Shown here: in pieces, positions 27,527-36,177 of the stretch
How the letters are laid out: each line of letters starts with the position of its first letter
Numbering within the stretch: position 1 is the stretch's first letter
The notes under the pieces: model-generated
The model's database searches: none
Seen by the model: the letters and a program-made list of their open reading frames with translations, nothing else
What the model was told of the DNA's origin: nothing
Assembly: GCA_900473805.1 (NCBI GenBank)
Contig: UCMS01000001.1
Span: forward strand, 186,001-250,000
Direction of reading: 5' to 3'
Source: Hyphomicrobiales bacterium
GTDB taxonomy: Bacteria; Pseudomonadota; Alphaproteobacteria; Rhizobiales; Rhizobiaceae
Length of the DNA: 64,000 nucleotides
Position numbers and translations under genes: made by a program

Positions 27527-28210
27527 TCAGGCCACCTGCCGGCCGACGCCGTCATGCAGTTCCAGGCAGCGCTCGAACCAGCCCAGAACCGGATCGCCAT
27601 CGGGAAGATGGACCGAGCCGGTGGTGATGCGCAGCCACTGCAGCGCACCGAACAGGATGTAATCGGCAAAAAGCGGCGAATGGCCACCGATGAAGGGCTG
27701 GAAGCGTAGCATGTGGCGCAACGGCTGAAGCTGACCCGGAAGCGCGGCAATGGCTGCCGCGCGCTCGGCATGGACGTCTTCGAGCGCCCTGCCCAGAAAT
27801 TTCTCGCGTGTGGTGCGGAAGTAGTCCTGATCGACAGGGCCGAGCATCTGATGGATGTCGTAGACCGCGATGCGTGTAATCGTGGGGTGGACCATGTGCT
27901 GCACATAGCCCTCCACCAAACGGGCAGCCGCCTTGCCACCCTCGCCGCCGAAGAGGCTCGGATGGTCCGGATAGGTCTCTTCCAGATAAAGCGCGATCTG
28001 GAAACTGTCGGACACAAGCTGCTCCCCGTCCCGCAGGATGGGCACAGTCTTCGAGAAGCCGTCTTCTGCCTCGGGAATCTTCGTGAAGGGCAGCGGCCGC
28101 TCTTCGAAGACGAGCCCCTTGTGATGCAGGGCCATGACGATCTTCCAGCAATGGGGCGAAAATGGGCGGTTCGGATCCGTACCGCAGAGCGAGTATAGCG
28201 TCAGAGACAT
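27527..28210 (-). CDS. Glutathione S-transferase family protein
   Basis: 227 residues. The N-terminal thioredoxin-like domain contains DPNRPFSPHCWKIVMALHHKGL with a central Cys, and VPILRDGEQLVSDSFQIALYLEETYP with the conserved Pro and Asp-Ser contact. The helical C-terminal domain has FADYILFGALQW, the N-capping-box region. Similar proteins act as beta-etherase-type or maleylacetoacetate-type GSTs, but no substrate can be assigned. The start at MSLTLYSLCG was chosen from domain position; the ribosome site (GAGGAC) is modest. It is divergent from dinB. Confidence 0.85.
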   Translation of the reverse strand: MSLTLYSLCGTDPNRPFSPHCWKIVMALHHKGLVFEERPLPFTKIPEAEDGFSKTVPILRDGEQLVSDSFQIALYLEETYPDHPSLFGGEGGKAAARLVEGYVQHMVHPTITRIAVYDIHQMLGPVDQDYFRTTREKFLGRALEDVHAERAAAIAALPGQLQPLRHMLRFQPFIGGHSPLFADYILFGALQWLRITTGSVHLPDGDPVLGWFERCLELHDGVGRQVA

Positions 28211-28344
28211 GGGGGTCCTCGTTTCATTTGCGCCAGACAAAACCATTCGGGACGGCGAAGCAAATCAGGAATTTTCATAGGATTCATCACCCCTATTTGC
28301 AGATGTATCCCTTAAGGTGTGCCCGTTCAGGAGAGGAGCAAGCG

Positions 28345-28851
28345 ATGGAAAATCTGAAGATGATGGCCGCCTACAACCGGTGGGCCAATGGGCTTGTCTA
28401 TGATGCGGCCGCGACATTGTCGGAGGATGAGTTGCACCGCGACACAGGCGCCTTTTTTGGATCCATCTTCGGCACTCTCAGCCATCTGGTAACCGCCGAC
28501 CGCGTCTGGCTCCATCGTTTCACGGGCGAAGGCCCGCGTCCGACAGCGCTCAACGAACGCCCTTGCGCGACCTTTGCCGAGTTGCAGGCGGTGCGGAAGA
28601 CAGAAGACGCGCGGATTATCGCTTATGTCGAGAGCCTGACGGCAGAGCGACTGGAGGCGCAAATCTCCTATACGCCTGTGTCCACACCGGGTCTGATCCA
28701 ACACAGACTTTCTCCGGCTCTCAGTCACATGTTCAACCACCAAACCCACCATCGCGGTCAGGTGCATGCCGGATTGACGGGCATGGGCAAGCCGTCGCTT
28801 GCCATCGACCTCATCTACTTCCTCCGGCAGGAGGGGCAGGCATGGCTTTAG
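28345..28851 (+). CDS. DinB family protein
   Basis: 168 residues, a four-helix bundle of the DinB/YfiT-like superfamily. The three putative metal-binding histidines are His47 (FGTLSHLVTADRVW) and His132/His136 (FNHQTHHRGQV), in the expected HxxxHRGQ arrangement. Family members are metal-dependent, thiol-linked enzymes of mostly unknown reaction, some induced by DNA damage; no LexA-type site is evident here. GGAGAGGAGC precedes the ATG. The gene looks monocistronic. Confidence 0.88.
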   Translation: MENLKMMAAYNRWANGLVYDAAATLSEDELHRDTGAFFGSIFGTLSHLVTADRVWLHRFTGEGPRPTALNERPCATFAELQAVRKTEDARIIAYVESLTAERLEAQISYTPVSTPGLIQHRLSPALSHMFNHQTHHRGQVHAGLTGMGKPSLAIDLIYFLRQEGQAWL

Positions 28852-28899
28852 CCGCGCAAACTATCGATTAACCGAATTCGGCTCTCCGGCGGGCCCATA

Positions 28900-28917
28900 A
28901 ACCTTTTGCCAAAGGTT
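28900..28917. promoter_or_regulatory. Inverted repeat AACCTTT-TGCC-AAAGGTT upstream of the GGDEF gene
   Basis: Perfect seven-base arms with a four-base spacer lie 54 bases before the GGDEF gene start. This could be an operator or a small RNA hairpin; there is no T run that would make it a terminator for dinB. Confidence 0.3.
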
Positions 28918-28971
28918 ATACCCGACCCTGCCTGCTCAACACTGGTATATGGGCGGACGACAGGGGCTTTC

Positions 28972-30030
28972 ATGCAGGAGAACATCGCGGCGGTACCACA
29001 GCAGGCCGAGAGACCGGGCGCTAACGCCTTGCAGAAGATTATGGCCGTGATGTTGCGGCACGAGATCTCAGCCCTGCCCCGCAATTTCGAACTGGTCTAC
29101 GAGGCCCTGAGCGGTGGCCATCCCGATCTCACCCATGACCTCGCCGCTCTCGGCGCGAGGCCGAGTCAACATGCTCTCGACCAGCTCGGCCTCAAGTACC
29201 GTTTGTCCGGCCATTGCGGCGCGACGGCAGAGAGATTGCAAGCAGACGCGCTGACAGCGCTGTCCTCCATGAAAGACAAATTGGCGCTGGGGCTCAGCCA
29301 GAAGCGCAGTTTTGCCCGTTCCGTCGAGACGGCCGCCGCGTCGATCCGCGCGGATGCGGATGTCGGCATCGAGCAACTGCTCGGCGAACTGGACCTCCTG
29401 GCATCCATTGCCCGGGAGATGGTGAAGGCGGAAACGCTATTGGCCCAGGAGGTCGCCCAGGGACTGGACACGCTTGAAGCAGCCGACAGGGCGATGCAGG
29501 CGGCCAAAGCCATGACGCTTCGGGATCGGCTGACCGCCCTGCCCAACCGGGCGGCCTTTCTCCAAAAACTGACAGAGACCCATGCCGCGAGCTCGCCCGC
29601 CCATCCCAGCGCTCTGATCCTGATCGAGATTTGCGACCTTTCCCACCTGCAACACCAATACGGCGACGAAGCGACGGCAAAGCTGGTTAAGGGGCTGGCC
29701 GGGATCTTCCGCAAGGCAATCAAGAAGCACGACTATATTGCCCGGATCGAGGCAGATACGTTCGCCCTGATCTTTGATGGTATCGACGCCGACGATGCAC
29801 ACAGCATCGCGGAGCGACTGTTCACGACCGCCGAAAACAATCTGGTCTTCGCCAGCGAAACCGGCCATGACGTGGGCGGACTGCCGCTCGCGCTCGGCCA
29901 TGTGGAGGGTTACGAGGCGACCGATCCGCTGCACTGGCTGGCGCTCGCCAAGACCGCGACGCAGATTGCCCGGCAGAATCCGCGCCAGCCAATCATCGGT
30001 CACAAACCAAGCCGCCGGGCTGTGGCCTGA
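28972..30030 (+). CDS. GGDEF-domain protein with degenerate active site
   Basis: 352 residues. The N-terminal about 190 residues are helical with no recognised sensor, ending in a coiled-coil-like stretch before the GGDEF core (LRDRLTALPNRAAFLQKL near 185). The diguanylate cyclase signature GGDEF is replaced by EADTF (Glu260 to Phe264), keeping only Asp and Phe, so synthesis of c-di-GMP is unlikely. No EAL domain is attached. Such proteins often act as c-di-GMP or GTP-binding receptors or by protein contact. The ATG follows CAGGGGC; longer extensions lack a ribosome site. Confidence 0.8.
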   Translation: MQENIAAVPQQAERPGANALQKIMAVMLRHEISALPRNFELVYEALSGGHPDLTHDLAALGARPSQHALDQLGLKYRLSGHCGATAERLQADALTALSSMKDKLALGLSQKRSFARSVETAAASIRADADVGIEQLLGELDLLASIAREMVKAETLLAQEVAQGLDTLEAADRAMQAAKAMTLRDRLTALPNRAAFLQKLTETHAASSPAHPSALILIEICDLSHLQHQYGDEATAKLVKGLAGIFRKAIKKHDYIARIEADTFALIFDGIDADDAHSIAERLFTTAENNLVFASETGHDVGGLPLALGHVEGYEATDPLHWLALAKTATQIARQNPRQPIIGHKPSRRAVA

Positions 30031-30101
30031 GCGTCCGTCCAGGCCGGGCATGACAGCACCGGCAGCTTGCGTTTGACCGGCAGATCGGCCAAAAGCCAGA
30101 C

Positions 30102-31994
30102 ATGATCACGATCAACGACATCTCCGCCCGCATCGCCGGAAGGCTGCTTATCGACCATGCGACAGTCGCGCTGCCGGCCGGGACCAAGGCCGGTCTCGTC
30201 GGCAAGAACGGGGCGGGCAAGTCGACGCTGTTCCGCATCATCACCGGTGACCTTTCAGCGGAAACCGGCAATATCTCGATCCCGAAGAATGCGCGGATCG
30301 GTCAGGTGGCTCAGGAAGCACCGGGCACCGAAGACTCGCTGATCTCGATCGTCCTTGCCGCCGACAAGGAGCGGGCAGCCCTTCTCCTCGAAGCGGAGAC
30401 GGCGACCGATCCGCATCGGATTGCCGAAATCCAGACGCGGCTCGCCGATATCGGGGCCCATTCGGCGGAAGCGCGGGCGGCCACCATTCTGTCTGGCCTC
30501 GGCTTCGACCACGAGGCGCAGCTGCGCCCGGCGTCGTCCTTTTCCGGCGGTTGGCGCATGCGCGTGGCACTCGCCGCCGTTCTCTTTGCAGAACCGGACC
30601 TGTTGCTGCTCGACGAACCGACCAACTATCTCGATCTCGAAGGCACGCTGTGGCTCGAGGACTATGTGCGCCGCTATCCGCATACGGTCATCATCATCAG
30701 CCACGACCGGGACCTCCTGAACACCGCCGTCAACTCGATCATCCATCTCGACCAGAAGAAGCTGACCTTCTATCGCGGCGGCTATGACAGCTTCGAACGG
30801 CAGAAGGCCGAAAACGACGAATTGCAGATGAAAGCCAAGGCGAAGAACGACGCCGCGCGCAAGCATCTGCAGAGCTTCATCGACCGGTTCCGCGCCAAGG
30901 CGACCAAGGCCAAGCAGGCGCAAAGCCGCATCAAGGCGCTGGAGCGCATGGGCACGGTGGCCGCCGTAATCGAGGACCATGTCCATCCGATTACCTTCCC
31001 CAAACCGGAGAAACAGCCGGCCTCCCCGATCGTGGCTATCAGCGGTGGCGTTGTCGGATATGAACCCGGCAAGCCGATCCTGAAAAACCTCAATCTCAGG
31101 ATCGACAATGACGACCGCATCGCGCTGCTCGGCTCGAACGGCAATGGCAAATCGACCTTCGCCAAGTTCATTTCAGGCCGACTGGAAGCCCAGGGCGGGC
31201 AGTTGAAAACGGCGTCGAGCCTGAAGATCGGCTTCTTCGCGCAACATCAACTCGACGACCTGGTCCCTAACGAGAGCCCCGTCGCGCATGTGCGTCGGTT
31301 GATGCCGCTTGAGCCGGAAGCCAAAGTGCGTGCACGCGTCGCGCAGATGGGGCTGGCGACCGAGAAAATGGAGACGGCAGCCAAGGATCTCTCCGGTGGA
31401 GAAAAGGCCCGGCTTCTGATGGGGCTTGCCGCGTTTCACGCGCCAAACCTGCTCATCCTCGACGAACCGACCAACCACCTCGACATCGACAGCCGCAAGG
31501 CGCTGATCGAGGCGCTAAACGACTACGAAGGCGCCGTGATCCTGATTTCCCATGATCGCCATCTGATCGAGGCGACCGTCGACAGGCTTTGGCTCGTCAA
31601 CAACGGCACCGTGACCAGCTTTGACGGCGACATGGAAGAATATCGCAGCCTGATCATTGCGGCCGGCAAGAAGCCTGCTGAAAAAGATAAGGCCGAAACG
31701 GCAGCCAGCGACCAGGTCAACAAAGCGGAGCAGCGCAAGGCCGCCGCCGACAAGCGCGCGAGCCTGGCTCCGCTGAAGAAAAAGATCAACGAAGTCGAAG
31801 CCTTGACGAAGAAGCTGGAGACTTTGATTCAGGCACTCGACAAGGAACTCGCCAATCCTGCGCTTTACGAGAAGGCCCCGGCCAAAGCCGCCGAAAAGGC
31901 AAAAAAACGCGGCGAAGCTGCCGCCAAGCTATCGGCTGCAGAGGAACAGTGGTTGGAGCTCTCAGCCGAGTATGAAGAGGGCATGGCCGGCTGA
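30102..31994 (+). CDS. ABC-F family ATP-binding cassette protein
   Basis: 630 residues with two ABC ATPase domains and no membrane segments. Domain 1 has Walker A GKNGAGKSTLF (near residues 34-44), signature SFSGGWRMRVALA and Walker B LLLLDEPTNYLD. The linker is rich in Lys and Arg (about 240-290). Domain 2 has GSNGNGKSTFAK, signature LSGGEKARLLMG and LLILDEPTNHLD. A charged, coiled-coil C-terminal tail (about 530-630) follows. ABC-F proteins bind the ribosomal E site and relieve stalling; the group (Uup or YheS-like) is not settled here. It is preceded by the GGDEF gene on the same strand, 71 bases away. Confidence 0.92.
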   Translation: MITINDISARIAGRLLIDHATVALPAGTKAGLVGKNGAGKSTLFRIITGDLSAETGNISIPKNARIGQVAQEAPGTEDSLISIVLAADKERAALLLEAETATDPHRIAEIQTRLADIGAHSAEARAATILSGLGFDHEAQLRPASSFSGGWRMRVALAAVLFAEPDLLLLDEPTNYLDLEGTLWLEDYVRRYPHTVIIISHDRDLLNTAVNSIIHLDQKKLTFYRGGYDSFERQKAENDELQMKAKAKNDAARKHLQSFIDRFRAKATKAKQAQSRIKALERMGTVAAVIEDHVHPITFPKPEKQPASPIVAISGGVVGYEPGKPILKNLNLRIDNDDRIALLGSNGNGKSTFAKFISGRLEAQGGQLKTASSLKIGFFAQHQLDDLVPNESPVAHVRRLMPLEPEAKVRARVAQMGLATEKMETAAKDLSGGEKARLLMGLAAFHAPNLLILDEPTNHLDIDSRKALIEALNDYEGAVILISHDRHLIEATVDRLWLVNNGTVTSFDGDMEEYRSLIIAAGKKPAEKDKAETAASDQVNKAEQRKAAADKRASLAPLKKKINEVEALTKKLETLIQALDKELANPALYEKAPAKAAEKAKKRGEAAAKLSAAEEQWLELSAEYEEGMAG

Positions 31995-32019
31995 CCGGCA
32001 CCTTTCTTGTTGGAACCTC

Positions 32020-32049
32020 GAATATACACTATCTTGATGGCGTATATTC
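32020..32049. promoter_or_regulatory. Inverted repeat upstream of vapB (probable TA operator)
   Basis: Arms GAATATAC (32020-32027) and GTATATTC (32042-32049) are exact reverse complements, 14 bases apart, ending 12 bases before the vapB ATG. Antitoxins of this type normally repress their own promoter, so this is the expected operator; binding itself is inference. Confidence 0.6.
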
Positions 32050-32061
32050 AGAGGTGACGCC

Positions 32062-32322
32062 ATGCCGCTTTACGTGCGCGACGAAAAGGTGAACCAACTC
32101 GCCGAACAGGCGCAGAAAATCCTGAAGGCCCCGACGAAGACGGACGCCATCCGCCAGGCGCTGGAGCGCGTGGTGCAGGAGGACGAACAGCGCCCATCCC
32201 TCTCCGAGCGACTTCAGAAGCTGCGAAAAAAATACAACATGCCGACCTATGAGTCCCTGGACCCCTTCGACGAGAAGGCGTTTCTAGACGAGATGTGGGG
32301 CGACAACGATGTTCATCGATAG
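32062..32322 (+). CDS. vapB: VapB-type antitoxin (Rv0623/PSK transcription factor family)
   Basis: 86 residues. The N-terminus (YVRDEKVNQLAEQAQKILKAPTKTDAIRQALERVVQ) is a ribbon-helix-helix DNA-binding domain of the PSK/Rv0623-like antitoxin family. The acidic C-terminus (FDEKAFLDEMW) should wrap the toxin. It overlaps the PIN toxin gene by 14 bases, and an inverted repeat precedes it, as in autoregulated toxin-antitoxin operons. Confidence 0.87.
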   Translation: MPLYVRDEKVNQLAEQAQKILKAPTKTDAIRQALERVVQEDEQRPSLSERLQKLRKKYNMPTYESLDPFDEKAFLDEMWGDNDVHR

Positions 32323-32701
32323 CTCTGCGCTTGTAGAAATTCTCACAGATGCACCGCAGCGTCAGGAACTGCTCGACCGCATGGCAAACGCGCCGACGCG
32401 ATTTTCGACGTCGCCAACGGTCGTATATGAAACAACCGTAGTAATAGCGTCGCGAACCAGGAAGACTGTCGAGGAGACGCTCGCTCTCGTGGATGAGTTT
32501 CTCTCGGAAGTGAACGCCGAAATCCTGCCTGCCACCCAGGATACGGCGATCACGGCGCTTGATGCGTTCTCACGCTATGGCAAGGGCCGACATCCGGCGC
32601 GCCTGAATTTCGGAGACTGCTTTTCCTATGCAGGCGCCAAGGCCGCCGGTGCGCCGCTGCTTTATGTGGGCGAAGACTTCCGCCGCACCGATCTCGCCTG
32701 A
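32309..32701 (+). CDS. vapC: VapC-type PIN domain ribonuclease toxin
   Basis: 130 residues, a PIN domain. The acidic metal-binding residues are present: Asp4 in MFIDSSALVEIL, Glu41 in VVYETT, and Asp103 in LNFGDCFSYAGAK, with a further Asp in the YVGEDF segment. VapC toxins cleave tRNA or rRNA, blocking translation until neutralised by VapB. The start overlaps the end of vapB, so the two are translationally coupled. No frame damage is seen, so the toxin appears functional. Confidence 0.9.
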   Translation: MFIDSSALVEILTDAPQRQELLDRMANAPTRFSTSPTVVYETTVVIASRTRKTVEETLALVDEFLSEVNAEILPATQDTAITALDAFSRYGKGRHPARLNFGDCFSYAGAKAAGAPLLYVGEDFRRTDLA

Positions 32702-32741
32702 TCGAGATGCACCCCTTACACCAAACACAGCATTTCAGACG

Positions 32742-33191
32742 TCACGCCTTCTTTTCCCAACGTCCCTCGGGCGTCTGCTGCCAATAGGTCAGGGTGTGGC
32801 CCTCGCCTTTCAGCTTTTTCCACTGCCCGCGTGCGGCTTCCAGTTGGGTCGCGTCGTAGCCGTCGAAGACGAAGACGACGCGGTCGTAGTCGAGCGTTTC
32901 CGGCGGCTCGGCTCCGTCCACGAGGAAGCGGACGCTGGCGGCGTTCAGGTTTTCAGGCTGGACCGTGAGGAGCACGGGCTGGCGTGCGGGAGATGCACCC
33001 TCTTCCGTGCCGTGCGGCAGGAAGCTGTCGTCTCGGTAAACCCAGAGATGGGCATCGAGCGAATCGCGCCGCTCCGGGTCACGGGTCTGCACCGCGACCG
33101 TCCAGCCGCGCTCCACGCTCTTTTCGAGGAGCGGTGGGAGCGCGTCTTCCAGTTTCGATTCGGTTAGATGGTAGAAGAGAACTTCAGCCAC
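32742..33191 (-). CDS. holC: DNA polymerase III subunit chi
   Basis: 149 residues with GTG as the start, after AAGGAA. The family features are EVLFYHLTESKLEDALPPLLEKSVERGW at the N-terminus and DYDRVVFVFDGYDATQLEAARGQWKKLKGEGHTLTYWQQ in the C-terminal half. Chi links the clamp loader to single-strand-binding protein. It follows pepA on the minus strand by 19 bases, a linkage seen widely in alphaproteobacteria. Confidence 0.92.
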   Translation of the reverse strand: MAEVLFYHLTESKLEDALPPLLEKSVERGWTVAVQTRDPERRDSLDAHLWVYRDDSFLPHGTEEGASPARQPVLLTVQPENLNAASVRFLVDGAEPPETLDYDRVVFVFDGYDATQLEAARGQWKKLKGEGHTLTYWQQTPEGRWEKKA

Positions 33192-33210
33192 ATGCGTTTC
33201 CTTGAAGCGA

Positions 33211-34707
33211 TCACGCTTCGTAATTCGCCCGAACCAATTCGTCGAGCAGGCGCACGCCGTAGCCGGAACCCCAGGACTGGTTGATTTCGTCCGTCGGCGA
33301 GCCCATGGCCGTGCCGGCGATGTCGAGATGGGCCCAAGGCGTGTCCTTGACGAAGCGCTTGAGGAACTGGGCGGCGGTGATCGAGCCGGCGTGGCGTCCG
33401 CCGGTGTTCTTCATGTCGGCGAACTTGGAATCGATCATCTTGTCGTAGTCCTTGCCAAGCGGCATCCGCCATAGACGTTCATTGGTCGTCAGGCCGGCGG
33501 CCAGAAGCTTCTCGGACAGTGCATCGTCATTGGAGAACAGGCCGGCATGCAAGTTGCCGAGGGCCACCAGGATCGCGCCGGTCAGCGTCGCCAGATTGAT
33601 CATGAAAGCGGGCGCAAAGCGTTCGTTGCAGTACCAAAGCGCGTCGCAGAGCACGAGACGTCCTTCGGCATCGGTGTTGATCACCTCGATCGTCTGGCCG
33701 GACATGGAGGTGACGATGTCGCCGGGGCGCTGGGCGTTACCGTCAGGCATGTTCTCGACAAGGCCGATGATGCCGACGACGTTGGCCTTGGCCTTGCGGG
33801 CGGCCAGGACGTGCATCAGACCCGTGACGGCAGCGGCCCCGCCCATGTCGCCCTTCATCTCTTCCATGCCGCCGGCCGGCTTTATCGAGATACCACCGGT
33901 GTCGAAAACGACGCCCTTGCCGATGAAGGCAATCGGTTTATCCTTTGACTTGCCACCCTTCCACTGCATGACGACGAGACGTGGCGGACGGACCGAACCC
34001 TGGGCGACCCCGAGAAGCGCCCCCATGCCGAGCTTCTTCATTTCCTTTTCCGTCAGGATCTCGATCTCGACTCCAAGGTCTTCCAGCTCCTTGGCCTTCG
34101 CGGCAAATTCGAGCGGACCCAGTATGTTGGCGGGTTCGTTGACGAGATCGCGTGCCAGGATGACGCCGTCTGCAATGGCGCGGGCTTCCGCAAAGGCCTT
34201 CTTGGCACCGGAAGCATCCTGCGTGACAATCGTCACCTTCACCGTCTTTTCCGCCTTGGCCTCGTCGTCGTCGCCCTTCTTTTTCGTCTTGTAGGTATCG
34301 AACGTGTAGGCACGCAACATCATGCCGAGGGCGAAATCGGCAGCAGCCTTCGGGGAGACTGCATGTCCCGGCACATCGAGAAAGATGGTGGCGCTCTCGG
34401 CACCCTTCAGGTTTGCCACGGCGCTGCCGCCGGCCTTCAGCCAGTCATGCGCGGTCAACTGTTCCGCCTTCCCCAGACCCAACACCACCAGCCGATCGGC
34501 GTCGGAACCGTGTGGGGCAACGATGTCGAGGACCGACGAGGCCTTGCCGCTGAATTTGGCCACTTTGGCCGCCCGCGCATAGACCGCGGCAGGATCGACA
34601 TCGGCAAGGCCAGATGGCGTTTCCGCTTCGACCGTTTTCAAGGCGATGGCGAGGCCCACGCTTCCGGAATGCGACTTGGCGAAGGAAATGGCGAGTTTTG
34701 TCGACAT
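33211..34707 (-). CDS. pepA: Leucyl aminopeptidase (M17)
   Basis: 498 residues, full length. A cytosolic di-metal exopeptidase that removes N-terminal residues, preferring Leu. The catalytic C-terminal domain carries [31 protein letters not shown], with metal ligands in DTGG and KGDM, and the invariant [10 protein letters not shown] signature with Asp and Glu ligands. The N-terminal macro-like domain spans about residues 1-165 and includes a lysine/aspartate-rich insert near 140-150 ([13 protein letters not shown]). It precedes holC in an operon and is divergent from lptF. Confidence 0.97.
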   Translation of the reverse strand: MSTKLAISFAKSHSGSVGLAIALKTVEAETPSGLADVDPAAVYARAAKVAKFSGKASSVLDIVAPHGSDADRLVVLGLGKAEQLTAHDWLKAGGSAVANLKGAESATIFLDVPGHAVSPKAAADFALGMMLRAYTFDTYKTKKKGDDDEAKAEKTVKVTIVTQDASGAKKAFAEARAIADGVILARDLVNEPANILGPLEFAAKAKELEDLGVEIEILTEKEMKKLGMGALLGVAQGSVRPPRLVVMQWKGGKSKDKPIAFIGKGVVFDTGGISIKPAGGMEEMKGDMGGAAAVTGLMHVLAARKAKANVVGIIGLVENMPDGNAQRPGDIVTSMSGQTIEVINTDAEGRLVLCDALWYCNERFAPAFMINLATLTGAILVALGNLHAGLFSNDDALSEKLLAAGLTTNERLWRMPLGKDYDKMIDSKFADMKNTGGRHAGSITAAQFLKRFVKDTPWAHLDIAGTAMGSPTDEINQSWGSGYGVRLLDELVRANYEA

Positions 34708-35010
34708 GAGATTTCAATCCTGGCATCGGCTGTCAATTTGTGCGCCGATCATGGTCTTTTCGACCACGATGGCAAGACGCAGACGTGTCTTTGTTGACAC
34801 CGTCCCCTGAATGCGTCCCGTCCGGGCAGGCTTCACCTGCTGGAGCCCAGGGGCTTCGGGCAAGCGTGTCCGTTTTGTCGCGGTCCGGCAAAAAAGCGGA
34901 ACATGAAGCCGGGGAAAATCTGCCGCGTCGGTCGCCAAATCGCCGCAAGCATCGTAGAGAAGGCCAGATACCGCCCTTCGCGCGTTTTCGCAGGGGTCCC
35001 AGGGAACCGC
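34708..35010. other. Gene-free divergent region between pepA and lptF
   Basis: 303 bases containing no convincing gene. It must carry promoters for pepA-holC (minus) and the lpt operon (plus). A TTGACA hexamer lies at 34794-34799 on the plus strand, but no good -10 box follows at 17 bases. No repeat or terminator stands out. Confidence 0.5.
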
Positions 35011-36177
35011 ATGAAGATACTCGAACAATACATCCTGCGACGTGTCGTCCTGATGTTCCTCACCGCGCTGATGCCGGTGCTGGCGATCATCTGGACCACC
35101 CAGGTATTGCAGCGTATCAACCTCGTCACAGACAGCGGACAATCGGTCGGGTCGTTCATGAAGCTGGCGACGATGATCCTTCCGACGCTGATCTCGACGG
35201 TTCTTCCCTTTGCCCTCGTCATAGGCATCACCCAGACGCTGACGACGATGAACAACGATTCCGAACTGGCAGTGGTCGATGCCGCCGGCGCACCCCGTTC
35301 GATCATCCGGCGCCCGCTCGTCCTGCTCGGGATCGCGCTCAGCCTGTTTTCCTTCATGATGGTCAGCTTCGTGGAACCGGCAATGCGGGTGAACGTGCGC
35401 ACGATGATATCGTCGGCCTATGCCGACCTGTTGTCATCGGTCATCGAAGAAAAGACCTTCCGAAAGGTCGAGGAAGGGCTCTATGTCCAGGTTTCAGAAC
35501 GCCAGGCGGGCCGCGGCCTGAAAGGTCTGCTGATCGCGGATTCCCGCGACCCCGCCTCGCAAATGATCTATTACGCCCGAGAGGGCGCGGTGGATGAAAG
35601 CGGCAAGACGCTGATCATGCAGGACGGTGAAGTCCAGCGGAAGGCGCCAAACGGTGATGTCACCGTTATTCGGTTCGATCGCTATGCCTTCGATCTGTCA
35701 GACATGTCCCAGGAGAATGGTCAGGCGAGGCTGGGCGCGAAGGACAGATCGCTTTTCGAGCTGTTGGATCCGGATCCGATGGATCCTGCCTACAAGCGCA
35801 AACCGGGAGACTTCCGTGCCGAACTGCATCGTCGTCTGAGTTCGGCGCTGTTCCCGATTGTTTTTACGCTGATCTCGCTGATGATGTGCGGCGATGCCCG
35901 TTCGCACCGCGAAGCGCATCTGCATCCGATGGCATCCGCACTGATTGCCTCACTGACGCTGTTCTGGGCGCATAACTATGCCAAGTCGCTGGCCGAAGAT
36001 CAGGGATACTTCGTACTCGTGCTCTATGCCATTCCGCTCCTGGGCGGTGGTCTGTCACTCTATTACCTGATTGCGGACAAGCGCCCCCAACTGCCGAAGC
36101 CGGTCTCCCATCTTCTGGCCCGCGGAATGGCCATGGCACGCCAGCGTATGGGTCAAGATGCAGGGAGTCCGGCATGA
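35011..36177 (+). CDS. lptF: LPS export ABC transporter permease LptF
   Basis: 388 residues, YjgP/YjgQ family. It starts MKILEQYILRRVVLMFLTALMP, has membrane segments near the N-terminus (about 15-35, 55-80, 100-120), a periplasmic jellyroll region (about 140-270), and three C-terminal segments. With LptG and the ATPase LptB it extracts lipopolysaccharide from the inner membrane. AGGGAACCGC precedes the ATG. It overlaps lptG by four bases. Confidence 0.95.
   Translation: MKILEQYILRRVVLMFLTALMPVLAIIWTTQVLQRINLVTDSGQSVGSFMKLATMILPTLISTVLPFALVIGITQTLTTMNNDSELAVVDAAGAPRSIIRRPLVLLGIALSLFSFMMVSFVEPAMRVNVRTMISSAYADLLSSVIEEKTFRKVEEGLYVQVSERQAGRGLKGLLIADSRDPASQMIYYAREGAVDESGKTLIMQDGEVQRKAPNGDVTVIRFDRYAFDLSDMSQENGQARLGAKDRSLFELLDPDPMDPAYKRKPGDFRAELHRRLSSALFPIVFTLISLMMCGDARSHREAHLHPMASALIASLTLFWAHNYAKSLAEDQGYFVLVLYAIPLLGGGLSLYYLIADKRPQLPKPVSHLLARGMAMARQRMGQDAGSPA

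Noticed and set aside
32020-32701. vapBC as a sign of a genomic island
   Set aside because: No integrase, tRNA or flanking repeats were found, so the module is reported as a gene pair only.
34794-34822. TTGACA as an lptF promoter
   Set aside because: The -35 hexamer is perfect but no -10 box follows at the right distance.
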